42,358 nucleotides of DNA from Nocardioides sp. (lineage in GTDB: Bacteria; Actinomycetota; Actinomycetes; Propionibacteriales; Nocardioidaceae). The notes under the pieces are model-generated. The model was given only the letters and a program-made list of their open reading frames with translations, was not told the origin of the DNA and made no database searches. Positions 27,394 through 35,255 of the stretch are shown one piece after another (position 1 is the stretch's first letter; every line of letters starts with the position of its first letter). A program made the translations under genes and the position numbers. Location of the stretch: the NCBI RefSeq assembly GCF_024509035.1, contig NZ_JANINT010000084.1, positions 3,588-45,945 on the forward strand, in the 5' to 3' direction.

Positions 27394-28512
27394 TCACACC
27401 CGGGCCAGGATCAGGACCGCGCGGTCGTCGTCGCCTCGCGCCACGCGCCGCACGATCCGCCGCGCCGCGCCGTCGTAGCCATCGGTCACCGCCTCGCGCG
27501 CGGTCCGCCGCAGCCACGCGATCCCCTCGTCGAGATCGGAGGTGCGCGACTCCACGACGCCGTCGGTGTAGAAGAGCAGCGCCTCTCCGGGGGCGAGGAC
27601 TCCGGTGCTCGCCACCAGATCGGGCCGGCGGGTGATGCCGAGAGCCGTGCCGCGGGCATTGTCGACGAGCCACTCCCCCTCGACGCCACACCACCGCAGC
27701 GCCGGAGGATGACCGGCGCTGACGATCGAGTACGAACCGTCCTCGAGGTCCACCAGGACGTGGACCGCGGTCGCGAAGGACTCGTCGGAGAACTGGCGGA
27801 GCAAGAACCCGTTGGCCGCCTCGAGGAGGGCGATCGGCGGCAGGCACCCGATCAGGCCTCCGAGGGCCCCGGCGAACTGCAGCGCCTGGGTCGCTGCCGC
27901 GACGCCCTTGCCGCACACGTCGACCAGGATCATCTCCAGGTGGCGCTCGTCCTCGTCGAGGTCGGCAACGAGGAAGTCGCCGGCGTAGCCGGCGCCGTGG
28001 GCCGCGAGCATGGCCGACTGGCAGGTCCAGCCGGCCGGGAGGGCCGGCACCTTGCCCTGCGCTTGGAGCCGGTCACGCAGGTCGACCAGCATCGCCTCCC
28101 CCAACGACCCGGGCAGGCCGCTGCGCTGGCGGCTGGACTGCAGGAGCAGCAGCGCCGCGGCGACGACCATCGTCGCCACCGCCGTGAGTCGGGCACCCGC
28201 GATCTGACCCTCGTGGAGCACCGCACCGAACCCGGCGGCGAGAGTCACGCCGGTCAGCACGAGCATCGGCATGAACCGCAGCAGCAGCATGCCGAACAGC
28301 AGCCAGACGACGTACGCCGTGAGCGGCATCAGGTCGTAGTCGGTCAGCGAGACCACGAGCGAGGCTGCGACGCCCGCCAGGAGCAGCCCGAGCGCCAGGA
28401 CCTGGCTCGAGGCACTGCCGGTGCGCCACGCGGCCACCCGTTCGTTGACACGGTCGTTGACGAAGCGCGCCGCCCGAACGACGGCGCCCGAGACCCCGAC
28501 CGCAGCTGCCAC
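27394..28512 (-). CDS. Membrane SpoIIE-type PP2C phosphatase
   Basis: A 372-residue protein. The N-terminal third has four or five membrane helices (about residues 38-130). The SpoIIE/RsbU-like phosphatase domain from about 165 has the metal-binding motifs AGDFLVADLDEDERHLEMILVD, CGKGVAAA, SAGHPPALRW and FYTDGVVESR, ending DDRAVLILAR. Such enzymes dephosphorylate anti-anti-sigma factors or related switch proteins. No PAS, GAF or HAMP sensor is present, so the membrane part may sense the signal. GTG start at 28512 with TAGGCT 6 nt before it. No sigma or anti-sigma gene is adjacent. Confidence 0.88.
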   Translation of the reverse strand: MAAAVGVSGAVVRAARFVNDRVNERVAAWRTGSASSQVLALGLLLAGVAASLVVSLTDYDLMPLTAYVVWLLFGMLLLRFMPMLVLTGVTLAAGFGAVLHEGQIAGARLTAVATMVVAAALLLLQSSRQRSGLPGSLGEAMLVDLRDRLQAQGKVPALPAGWTCQSAMLAAHGAGYAGDFLVADLDEDERHLEMILVDVCGKGVAAATQALQFAGALGGLIGCLPPIALLEAANGFLLRQFSDESFATAVHVLVDLEDGSYSIVSAGHPPALRWCGVEGEWLVDNARGTALGITRRPDLVASTGVLAPGEALLFYTDGVVESRTSDLDEGIAWLRRTAREAVTDGYDGAARRIVRRVARGDDDRAVLILARV

Positions 28513-28518
28513 GCCGCG

Positions 28519-28524
28519 AGCCTA
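28519..28524 (-). promoter_or_regulatory. Candidate leaderless -10 box (TAGGCT)
   Basis: TANNNT hexamer on the minus strand, 6 nt before the GTG of the phosphatase gene. Confidence 0.5.
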
Positions 28525-28613
28525 GGCGTCCGCCGGGCGGTTTCGCGCCCGGCGTTCCGGATCCGGCGATGATCTGTGGAGAAGGGCACCGACCGGCCGA
28601 CGGCGGTGACCGC

Positions 28614-28619
28614 TAGCCT
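28614..28619 (+). promoter_or_regulatory. Candidate leaderless -10 box (TAGCCT)
   Basis: TANNNT hexamer ending 6 nt before the chitosanase ATG. Confidence 0.5.
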
Positions 28620-28625
28620 CGAGCG

Positions 28626-29420
28626 ATGCGATGGCTCGCCGCGATCGTCGCCTCTTTCCTCCTTCTCCTCGCCTCGCCAGGTGCTGAGCCCGCCGGAGCC
28701 GCCGCGCCCACGGGACTGGACCGGCCGGGCCGCAAGGAGATCGCCATGCAGCTGGTGTCCAGTGCCGAGAGCTCCACGCTGGACTGGCGGGCGCAGTACA
28801 CCTACCTCGAGGACATCGGCGACGGCCGCGGCTACACGGGCGGCATCATCGGGTTCTGCTCCGGCACCGGTGACATGCTCGAGCTGGTCGAGCGCTACAC
28901 GCGCGCCCACCCCGGAAACCCGCTGGAGCGCTTCCTGCCCGCGCTGCGACGGGTCACCGGAACCGACTCCCATGCCGGGCTCGGACGGCCGTTCGTCCGC
29001 GCCTGGCATCGCGCCGCTCGCTCCTCCGCCTTCCAGCGGGCCCAGGACCAGGAGCGGGACCGGGGCTACTTCGACCCGGCGGTCGGGCGGGCGAAGCGCG
29101 ACGGCCTGCGCACCCTCGGACAGTTCGTCTACTACGACGCGATGGTCATGCACGGCCCCGGACACGACCGGCTCAGCTTCGGCGGCATCCGCCGTGCGGC
29201 GATGCGGCACGCGTCCACCCCGGCCGAAGGCGGCTCCGAGGTGGCGTTCCTCGACGCGTTCCTCGACGTACGCAGGCGGGCGATGCGCACCGAGGCGGCC
29301 CACGAGGACACCTCGCGCATCGATACCGAGCAGCGGCGCTTCCTGCGCGAGCACAACCTCGGCCTCCGGCCGCCCCTCACGTGGTACGTGTACGGCGACC
29401 GCTTCCACATCGGCGCCTGA
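28626..29420 (+). CDS. csn: Secreted GH46 chitosanase
   Basis: A 264-residue secreted endo-chitosanase that hydrolyses chitosan. The signal peptide covers about 1-27 (hydrophobic run ending AGAAA). The mature enzyme starts near TGLDRPGRKEIAMQLVSSAE. The catalytic pair is Glu48 in SSAESSTLDW and Asp66 in EDIGDGRGYTGG; their 18-residue spacing equals that of Glu22 and Asp40 in the Streptomyces N174 enzyme. IIGFCSGTGDMLELV follows, also characteristic. The length is normal. No carbohydrate-binding module is attached. A GH46 chitosanase is known from a Nocardioides strain. Confidence 0.95.
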   Translation: MRWLAAIVASFLLLLASPGAEPAGAAAPTGLDRPGRKEIAMQLVSSAESSTLDWRAQYTYLEDIGDGRGYTGGIIGFCSGTGDMLELVERYTRAHPGNPLERFLPALRRVTGTDSHAGLGRPFVRAWHRAARSSAFQRAQDQERDRGYFDPAVGRAKRDGLRTLGQFVYYDAMVMHGPGHDRLSFGGIRRAAMRHASTPAEGGSEVAFLDAFLDVRRRAMRTEAAHEDTSRIDTEQRRFLREHNLGLRPPLTWYVYGDRFHIGA

Positions 29421-29431
29421 TCACTCAGGCG
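29414..29431. terminator. Hairpin formed by two convergent stop codons
   Basis: CGCCTGA (29414-29420), loop TCAC, TCAGGCG (29425-29431): a perfect 7-bp stem. The chitosanase TGA (29418-29420) and the flavoprotein stop (29425-29427) are part of the stem itself. A compact bidirectional transcript end is likely, without a T tract. Confidence 0.55.
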
Positions 29432-31839
29432 AGCGGCGCCCGTAGCGAGACCCTCGCGGCGCACCGCTGACCGGCCACGTCGACCTCGAACCGCCCGGAC
29501 GCGAGCCAGTCCTCGGTGACCGGCCCGTCGTGGCGGACGTAGCCCAGGCCGACCCAGGAGCCGACGGTCTCACCCCAGGCAGCGCTGGTGACCTGCCCCG
29601 CGGGGCGACCCTCGCGCAGCAGGAGCTCACCGCCCCACAGCATCGGTGCGGGCGACGCCACGACGAGGCACACCAGCCTGCGCCGAGATCCCCCGACCCG
29701 TAGCTCCGCGCGGTGCGCCTCGAGCGCAGCGCGACCGACGAAGTCCTTGGCGCCGTCGAGCGCGGTCGCGAACACCAGCCCGGCCTCGACCGGCCCCACG
29801 TCGGGCGTCAGCTCGCGGCCGAAGGCGCGGTAGCCCTTCTCCAGTCGCATCGACTCGATCGCGTAGTACCCCGCGTTCGTGGCCCCACCCTGGGTCAGCG
29901 CGTCGTGGACTGCGAGCGCCCCCGCCACCGGCACCATCAGCTCCCAGCCGACCTCGCCGACGTAGGTCATCCGAGTCGCGCGCAGCGGCACGCCCGCGAC
30001 CGTGACCAGCCGGCCGGTGGCGAACGGGAAGATGGCGTCGTCCCAGTCGTCGGACGACAGGCTCGCGAGCAACGCGCGGGAGCGTGGCCCCATGACACCG
30101 ATCACCGCGTGCTGCTCGGTGACGTCCTCGGCCGGAACGCCGTGTCGAGCAAGCCAGTCGAGGTCGCGCACGGTGGTCGCCGAGCTCGAGACGAGCAGGA
30201 ACTCCTCGGCCCCCGTGCGGGTGACCGTCAGGTCGGCCTCGTACGTGCCGCGCTCGCTGAGGAACGGCGTGTACACGCACCGCCCGACGGGAACGTCGAC
30301 GTCGGCGGCGCACACCCACTGCAGGCCGGCCAGGGCACCCGGCCCCGCCACGACGTACTTGGAGAAGGACGTCTGGTCGAACACCGCGACGTCGCCCCGC
30401 GTCGCCCGCTGCTCGGCGGCCGACCAGGGCCGCCACGACGGCTCGTCCCAGGCGTACTGCAGGGCCGCGCCGGGCGGCCCGAAGACGTTGGGGCGCTCCC
30501 AGCCCATCCGGGTGCCGAAGAGCGCGCCGGCCGACGCCAAGCGCTCGTGCAGCGGAGAGGTGCGTTGGGGGCGGCCCGACTCGAGCTCGCGGTTGGGCCA
30601 CGGGACGGCGTAGTGGAGGCCGAGCACCTCGGCGACCCGGGATCGCAGCCAGGTGTTGTCGGCGTGAAACGGCGCGAACCGTCGTACGTCGACGCCGACC
30701 AGGTCCTCTTGCGGCTCGCCCGCGACGATCCATTCCGCGAGGGCACGTCCGGCACCGCCCGCCGAGGCGATGCCGACCGAGTTGAACCCCGCCCCCACGT
30801 AGTACCCGGCCAGCCCTGGAGCCTCGCCGAGCAGGAACTGGTTGTCGGGCGTGAACGACTCGGGCCCGTTGTAGAACTTGCGGATGCCGGTCTCCTCCAG
30901 CGCCGGGATCCGCAGCAGGGCCTGGTCCATCAGCACCGAGAAGTGCTCCCAGTCCTCCTCGAGCAGCTGGAACTCGAAGGGGTACGGCAGGTCGTCGGGC
31001 GAGAGCCACGGCTTGGCCTCCGGTTCGAAACCACCGACGACCAGGCCTCCCGTCTCCTCCTTGAAGTAGGTCCAGCCGTCGGGGTCGCGCATGATCGGCA
31101 GGTCGGGGTGGGCGCCCTCGACCGCCTCGGTCACGACGTAGAAGTGCTCCGCGGAGTGCAGCGGGATCGTCACGCCGACCTGGTCGCCGAGGGCCTTCGC
31201 CCACTGGCCGGCGCAGTTGACCACCACCTCGGCCTCGACGGTGCCCTGGTCCGTGACCACCCCGGTCACCCGCCGACCCGTGGCGGCCGCCTCGACGGTG
31301 AAGCCGGTGACCCGGACCCGCTCGACGACGTGGGCGCCGCGCAGCCGCGCGCCCTTGGCGAGCGACTGGGTGAGGTCGGTCGGGTTGACCTTCCCGTCCC
31401 CCGGGAGCCAGATCGCGCCCAGCAGGTCATCGACCTGCATCGGTGGCCAGAGCTCCGCCGCGCGCTCCGGCGAGATCAGCTCGCAGTCCATGTCGTACGC
31501 CGCCGCATTGGCCGCTGTGCGGCGCAGCTGGACCATCCGCTCCTCCGTGCGCGCGACGATGACACCGCCGACGTTGCGGTAGCCGGTGGCCAGGCCGGTC
31601 TCGGCCTCCAGCGAGGCGTAGAGCTCGGCGGAGTACTGCACGAGGCGGGTGCCGCTCTCCGATGCCCGCAGCGGACCCACCAGTCCGGCCGCGTGCCAGG
31701 TCGTCCCGCACGAGAGGACGCCCTGCTCCAGGAGCAGCACGTCGCTCCAGCCCAGTCGGGTGAGGTGGTAGGCGACGGAGGTGCCGATCACCCCACCACC
31801 GACGATCACGACGCGTGCACGGGACGGGAGCTCAGCCAT
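29425..31839 (-). CDS. Dimethylglycine/sarcosine dehydrogenase-like flavoprotein with GcvT domain
   Basis: An 804-residue two-part enzyme. The N-terminal FAD-dependent amine oxidase domain (about 1-380) has the dinucleotide fold VIVGGGVIGTSVAYHL and CGTTWHAAGL, in which His49 matches the covalent flavin-binding histidine of dimethylglycine dehydrogenase. A linker domain and a GcvT-like folate-binding part (about 435-800) follow, so released one-carbon units could pass to tetrahydrofolate. It probably oxidises an N-methyl amine or amino acid. It overlaps the kinase-like gene by 8 bp and belongs to the permease operon, so its substrate is likely what the permease imports or what the divergent operon makes. 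Confidence 0.88.
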   Translation of the reverse strand: MAELPSRARVVIVGGGVIGTSVAYHLTRLGWSDVLLLEQGVLSCGTTWHAAGLVGPLRASESGTRLVQYSAELYASLEAETGLATGYRNVGGVIVARTEERMVQLRRTAANAAAYDMDCELISPERAAELWPPMQVDDLLGAIWLPGDGKVNPTDLTQSLAKGARLRGAHVVERVRVTGFTVEAAATGRRVTGVVTDQGTVEAEVVVNCAGQWAKALGDQVGVTIPLHSAEHFYVVTEAVEGAHPDLPIMRDPDGWTYFKEETGGLVVGGFEPEAKPWLSPDDLPYPFEFQLLEEDWEHFSVLMDQALLRIPALEETGIRKFYNGPESFTPDNQFLLGEAPGLAGYYVGAGFNSVGIASAGGAGRALAEWIVAGEPQEDLVGVDVRRFAPFHADNTWLRSRVAEVLGLHYAVPWPNRELESGRPQRTSPLHERLASAGALFGTRMGWERPNVFGPPGAALQYAWDEPSWRPWSAAEQRATRGDVAVFDQTSFSKYVVAGPGALAGLQWVCAADVDVPVGRCVYTPFLSERGTYEADLTVTRTGAEEFLLVSSSATTVRDLDWLARHGVPAEDVTEQHAVIGVMGPRSRALLASLSSDDWDDAIFPFATGRLVTVAGVPLRATRMTYVGEVGWELMVPVAGALAVHDALTQGGATNAGYYAIESMRLEKGYRAFGRELTPDVGPVEAGLVFATALDGAKDFVGRAALEAHRAELRVGGSRRRLVCLVVASPAPMLWGGELLLREGRPAGQVTSAAWGETVGSWVGLGYVRHDGPVTEDWLASGRFEVDVAGQRCAARVSLRAPLA

Positions 31840-32740
31840 CGGCGACGTCCTCCAGGAGCTGGTGCAGGTCGGGTCCTCGGAAGACCGCCGCCGCCTTGTC
31901 GAAGCGCTCCATCCCCCAGGAGCGGAAGTCGAACTCGATCGGGCTCGCCGCCTCCTGGATGAACCCCCACAGCGACCAGCCGTAGGCGCTGCACAGCATC
32001 TGCAGGCGGACCCGCGCCAGATCGGCGCGCGCCAGCGTTCCGTAGTAGGCCTCGACGTACGCCTCGACCTGATCGAGCCCGAAGTCGCACTCCGTCGCAG
32101 TGTTGCCGAGCTCGAACGCAGCGTCGTTGTTGCCGGAGTACTCGTAGTCGATGAGCCAGACCTTCGCGCCGTCGTCGATGAAGTTGGCGGCGAGCAGGTC
32201 GTTGTTGCACGGCACGAGGGGCCGGGCGGCCATCGCCAGCACGCGGCGTACGTCCGACCACGCGTCGGCGTGGTCGTCGTAGCCGGCCGGGATCCGATAG
32301 CCCCGCCTGCGCACCGTCCGGAGGTAGGCGGCCTGCCGCTCGAACATGTCGAACCGGGTGCCGAACGCCGGCCCCGCGTGCAGGACCCCGCAGGAGGCCG
32401 CGGCGCGCCGGAGGACGTCGGCGTCCGCGAAGTCGGCGTTGACCAGGGGCTTGCCGGCGAGGAACTCGATCACCAGCAGCCCCAGGTCGGGCCGGTACTC
32501 CACGACATCGGCCGCCACCCCCACGGAGGCGGCGATGCGCGTGTGAGCCGCCTCGGCGTCCCGGTCGATGCCGAGGGCCACCGGGTCTCCCTGCGACCAC
32601 CGCACGACCAGGTCGAGCCGGGGCCCACGGTCCTCGGTCACGACGTGGAGGTTGATGTTGGTCAACCCGCCGGGCAGCTCGTCGACACGCCAGGACCGCC
32701 CCGCCAGACAAGCGAGGCGGTCCAGCGCAGGAGCACCCAC
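31832..32740 (-). CDS. Choline/ethanolamine-kinase-like phosphotransferase family protein
   Basis: A 302-residue protein of the aminoglycoside/choline kinase fold. GGLTNIN near residue 24 is the nucleotide loop, PCNNDLLAANF (177-187) the catalytic loop with Asp181 and Asn186, and WLIDYEYSGNN (195-205) the metal-binding segment with Asp198. Choline kinases have HND in the catalytic loop, but here the His is Asn179, which may alter activity. GTG 32740 begins 2 nt after the permease stop and is the first start codon after it. A role in phosphorylating choline or ethanolamine, or in sensing them, is inferred from fold and context. Confidence 0.85.
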   Translation of the reverse strand: MGAPALDRLACLAGRSWRVDELPGGLTNINLHVVTEDRGPRLDLVVRWSQGDPVALGIDRDAEAAHTRIAASVGVAADVVEYRPDLGLLVIEFLAGKPLVNADFADADVLRRAAASCGVLHAGPAFGTRFDMFERQAAYLRTVRRRGYRIPAGYDDHADAWSDVRRVLAMAARPLVPCNNDLLAANFIDDGAKVWLIDYEYSGNNDAAFELGNTATECDFGLDQVEAYVEAYYGTLARADLARVRLQMLCSAYGWSLWGFIQEAASPIEFDFRSWGMERFDKAAAVFRGPDLHQLLEDVADG

Positions 32741-32742
32741 GC

Positions 32743-34362
32743 TCAGCTGTCGAAGGCCTCGACCACGGCCTGGTCGATGGTGTGCTTGGGGCCCGTGAAC
32801 CAGTGCTTCGCCGACGCCTGCCACCAGATCGCGAGCAGCAGCAGCGTTCCGAGGGTGACGATGGGCGCGTAGTTCACGAACTTCCACTCGAAGTCGGCCT
32901 CGCTGAAGGGATTGCCGCCCGGCAGCGACGGCATCATCAGGTAGATCGTGACGATCACGATCTCGGCGACCGCCAGCGGGTTCATCCACCTGTACTTCGA
33001 CCCGTTGTTCCACGAGCCGACCTCGAAGCTGCTTCCGTGGCGCCAGCGCAGCCAGATCGGGATCGCGAAGGCGAGATAGAGGCCGATGACCGCGATCGAG
33101 GTGACGGCGTAGAAGGCGACCGGGATGACCAGAGGAGCCTCCGGCGTCCCGACGTTCACCTCGATCAGCGCCGGCACCGTGACGATCGCGGCCGCGATGC
33201 CCACGAACACGACGGCGTTCGCCGGCACCCGCGCCTTGGTCAGCTTCTGCAGGATGCTCGAACCGGGGATCGCGCCGTCCCGGCTGAAGGCGAACGTCAT
33301 GCGGGAGGCCGAGGTCATGCAGGCCGTCGCGCAGAAGAACTGCGCCGCCGCCGAGATGAAGAGCACGAAGGTTGCCCAGTTGGTCCCGAGCGACTGCACG
33401 AAGATGTAGGCGACGCCGCCACCGCCGACCCCGGCGTTGTCGGGTGCGCCGTCCGGCGTGTTCGGGATGGCGAACACCACGGCGAGCAGCAGGATGTAGC
33501 CCGCGACCAGCGAGTAGAAGATCGAGCGCCAGATGCCCTTCGCGGCCTCGGTGGAGGCCGAGGCCGTCTCCTCGGACAGGTGCGCGCAGGCGTCGAACCC
33601 GGTGATCGTGTACTGGGTGAGCAGGAAGCCGAACGGCACGATCGCGAACCAGAACATCAGGTTGGTCGTGCTGCCGTCGGCGTACCCGGAGTTGTTGAAG
33701 CGCTCGGTGAACACGTAGCTGAAGCTCTGGTGCTGGTCCGGCACGAAGACCAGGACCAGCACGATCCCGAGCGCGCCGGCGACGTGCCACCACACCGAGA
33801 TGTTGTTCATGATCGCCATCAGGTGGCCGCTGAAGATGTTCAGCACGGAGGCCAGCACGAGCACGATCATGAAGATGACGAACACCCGCGTCAGCGAGTA
33901 GTCCGCCGCGAAGGAGTCGGAGTAGGTGCTGATCGTGAGGTCGATGAAGGTCGCGCAACCGTACGAGACACCGGCGGTGACCGCGACCAGGCCGATGAGG
34001 TTGAGCCAGCCTGTGAAGAAGCCGGCCGCGGGCCCCCCGAGCTTCGACGCCCACCAGTAGATGCCACCGGAGGTGGGATACGCCGACACCAGCTCCGACA
34101 TCGTGAAACCGATGATCAGGATGAACACGCCGAGGATCGGCCACGACCACGAGATCGAGATCGGTCCACCGTTGTTGAAGCCGGCGCCGAAGTTCGTGAA
34201 GCAGCCGGCGAGGATCGAGATGATCGAGAACGAGATCGCGAAGTTCGAGAAACCGGACCAGGAGCGGTTGAGCTCCTGCTTGTAGCCGAGCCGTGCCAGG
34301 TGCGCCTCGTCTGCGGTGAGGTGCGGGTGGTGCTCGTGGATCTGCTCATGCGCTTCGGGCAT
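32743..34362 (-). CDS. APC-family amino acid/amine permease
   Basis: A 539-residue transporter with about twelve membrane segments, of the amino acid/choline transporter branch of the APC superfamily. Typical parts are the N-terminal SGFSNFAISFSIISILAG, FTMSELVSAYPTSGGIYWWA near residue 95, and FDACAHLSEETASASTEAAK in the middle. It has a His-rich cytoplasmic N-terminus (EAHEQIHEHHPHL). It is the first gene of the operon that also encodes the kinase-like protein and flavoprotein, and it is divergent from the GntR gene. The likely cargo is an amine or amino alcohol; GABA and choline are family substrates. Confidence 0.9.
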   Translation of the reverse strand: MPEAHEQIHEHHPHLTADEAHLARLGYKQELNRSWSGFSNFAISFSIISILAGCFTNFGAGFNNGGPISISWSWPILGVFILIIGFTMSELVSAYPTSGGIYWWASKLGGPAAGFFTGWLNLIGLVAVTAGVSYGCATFIDLTISTYSDSFAADYSLTRVFVIFMIVLVLASVLNIFSGHLMAIMNNISVWWHVAGALGIVLVLVFVPDQHQSFSYVFTERFNNSGYADGSTTNLMFWFAIVPFGFLLTQYTITGFDACAHLSEETASASTEAAKGIWRSIFYSLVAGYILLLAVVFAIPNTPDGAPDNAGVGGGGVAYIFVQSLGTNWATFVLFISAAAQFFCATACMTSASRMTFAFSRDGAIPGSSILQKLTKARVPANAVVFVGIAAAIVTVPALIEVNVGTPEAPLVIPVAFYAVTSIAVIGLYLAFAIPIWLRWRHGSSFEVGSWNNGSKYRWMNPLAVAEIVIVTIYLMMPSLPGGNPFSEADFEWKFVNYAPIVTLGTLLLLAIWWQASAKHWFTGPKHTIDQAVVEAFDS

Positions 34363-34450
34363 TGCGACACACCTTCCGGGGGAGGTTCGTGCGAATGTGA
34401 ACGGACGCTAGACCCGGGCCGATCGGGGTGTAAATGCCCGTACGTAAAAT

Positions 34451-34468
34451 TGGTATGAACTCAGACCA
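34451..34468. promoter_or_regulatory. Operator-like near-palindrome for the GntR regulator
   Basis: TGGTATGAACTCAGACCA reads as TGGTnTGAnnTCAnACCA on both strands, a dyad with the TGGT...ACCA ends seen in FadR-subfamily operators. It lies in the 150-bp gap between the divergent permease and GntR genes, 45 bp before the GntR start, so it could control both operons. The rest of the gap holds AT-rich promoter-like DNA (TTGACT at 34477-34482). Confidence 0.6.
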
Positions 34469-34512
34469 TTGCGTCATTGACTTGTCCGCGTCGGGCCCCG
34501 AAGGTTGAGCCC

Positions 34513-35247
34513 GTGACCGCCTCCCCCGACCACCGGCTCCCGGAGGCGGTGCTGCGTCCGGTGCGTGGCCATCACGCGTTCGAGGCGTGTGTCGAGCAGC
34601 TCGCGACCGCGATCCGGCTCGGCGTCTACCCGCTGGGCACGGTCCTGCCGGCCGAACGGGATCTCGCTGAGCGGCTGGCCGTCTCCCGGGCCACGCTGCG
34701 CGAGGCGATGGCAGCGCTGCGCGAGGCCGGGCTGGTCGAGACCACGCGCGGCCGGGGCGGTGGCACGGTCGTCACGCTCAAGCCGCGCCTGCCCAACGCG
34801 CGCAGGGCCGCCCGGCTCACCGCGGCCCAGCGCCGCGACTGGTTCGACGCGCTGGAGTTCCGGCGGATCGTGGAGCCCGGAGCCGCCTACCTGGCCGCCC
34901 GGACCGACCTGGACGACGCCGCGCGCGAGCAGCTCGAGACCGCCCTGGCCGCGGTCACCGACGCCCGCCGGCCGGCTGCTCACCGCCAGGCCGACTCCCG
35001 TTTCCACCTCACCGTGGCGACGCTCTCGGACTCGCCGCGTGTGGTCGAGACCGTCACCGCGGTGCAGGCCACGCTGCACGAGATGCTGCTGGCGATCCCG
35101 GTCCTCGGCAGGAACATCGACCACTCCGACCGCCAGCACGCAGCGGTCGTCAAGGCCATCCTGACCCAGGACGCCGACCGCGCACGCCGCGTCATGGAAG
35201 AGCACTGCGACGACACGGCCGCGCTGCTGCGCGGACTCGTGGGATAG
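34513..35247 (+). CDS. GntR/FadR-family transcriptional regulator
   Basis: A 244-residue regulator. The winged helix covers about 22-90, with LPAERDLAERLAVSRATLREAMAALREAGLVETTRGRGGG as the recognition region and wing. The C-terminal all-helical FCD domain has DALEFRRIVEPGAA, a metal-site-like DSRFHLTVA, and the closing DRQHAAVVKAILTQDADRARRVMEEH. GTG 34513 was chosen; an alternative TTG at 34477 would add 12 residues. TTGACT and GAAGGT with 17-bp spacing end 7 nt before this GTG, so the transcript may be leaderless. It is the first gene of the gamma-glutamylation operon, with 8 bp to the next gene. Confidence 0.9.
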   Translation: MTASPDHRLPEAVLRPVRGHHAFEACVEQLATAIRLGVYPLGTVLPAERDLAERLAVSRATLREAMAALREAGLVETTRGRGGGTVVTLKPRLPNARRAARLTAAQRRDWFDALEFRRIVEPGAAYLAARTDLDDAAREQLETALAAVTDARRPAAHRQADSRFHLTVATLSDSPRVVETVTAVQATLHEMLLAIPVLGRNIDHSDRQHAAVVKAILTQDADRARRVMEEHCDDTAALLRGLVG

Positions 35248-35255
35248 GGGACAGC

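Noticed and set aside
26585..27478. A plus-strand frame with hydrophobic VTLA and VLALA repeats, resembling a membrane protein
   Set aside because: The hydrophobic runs are the antisense reading of the low-complexity GQGH and KDKS repeats of the surface protein.
34477..34512. Longer start of the GntR regulator at a TTG
   Set aside because: It would overlap the promoter-like TTGACT and adds residues outside the usual GntR domain start.
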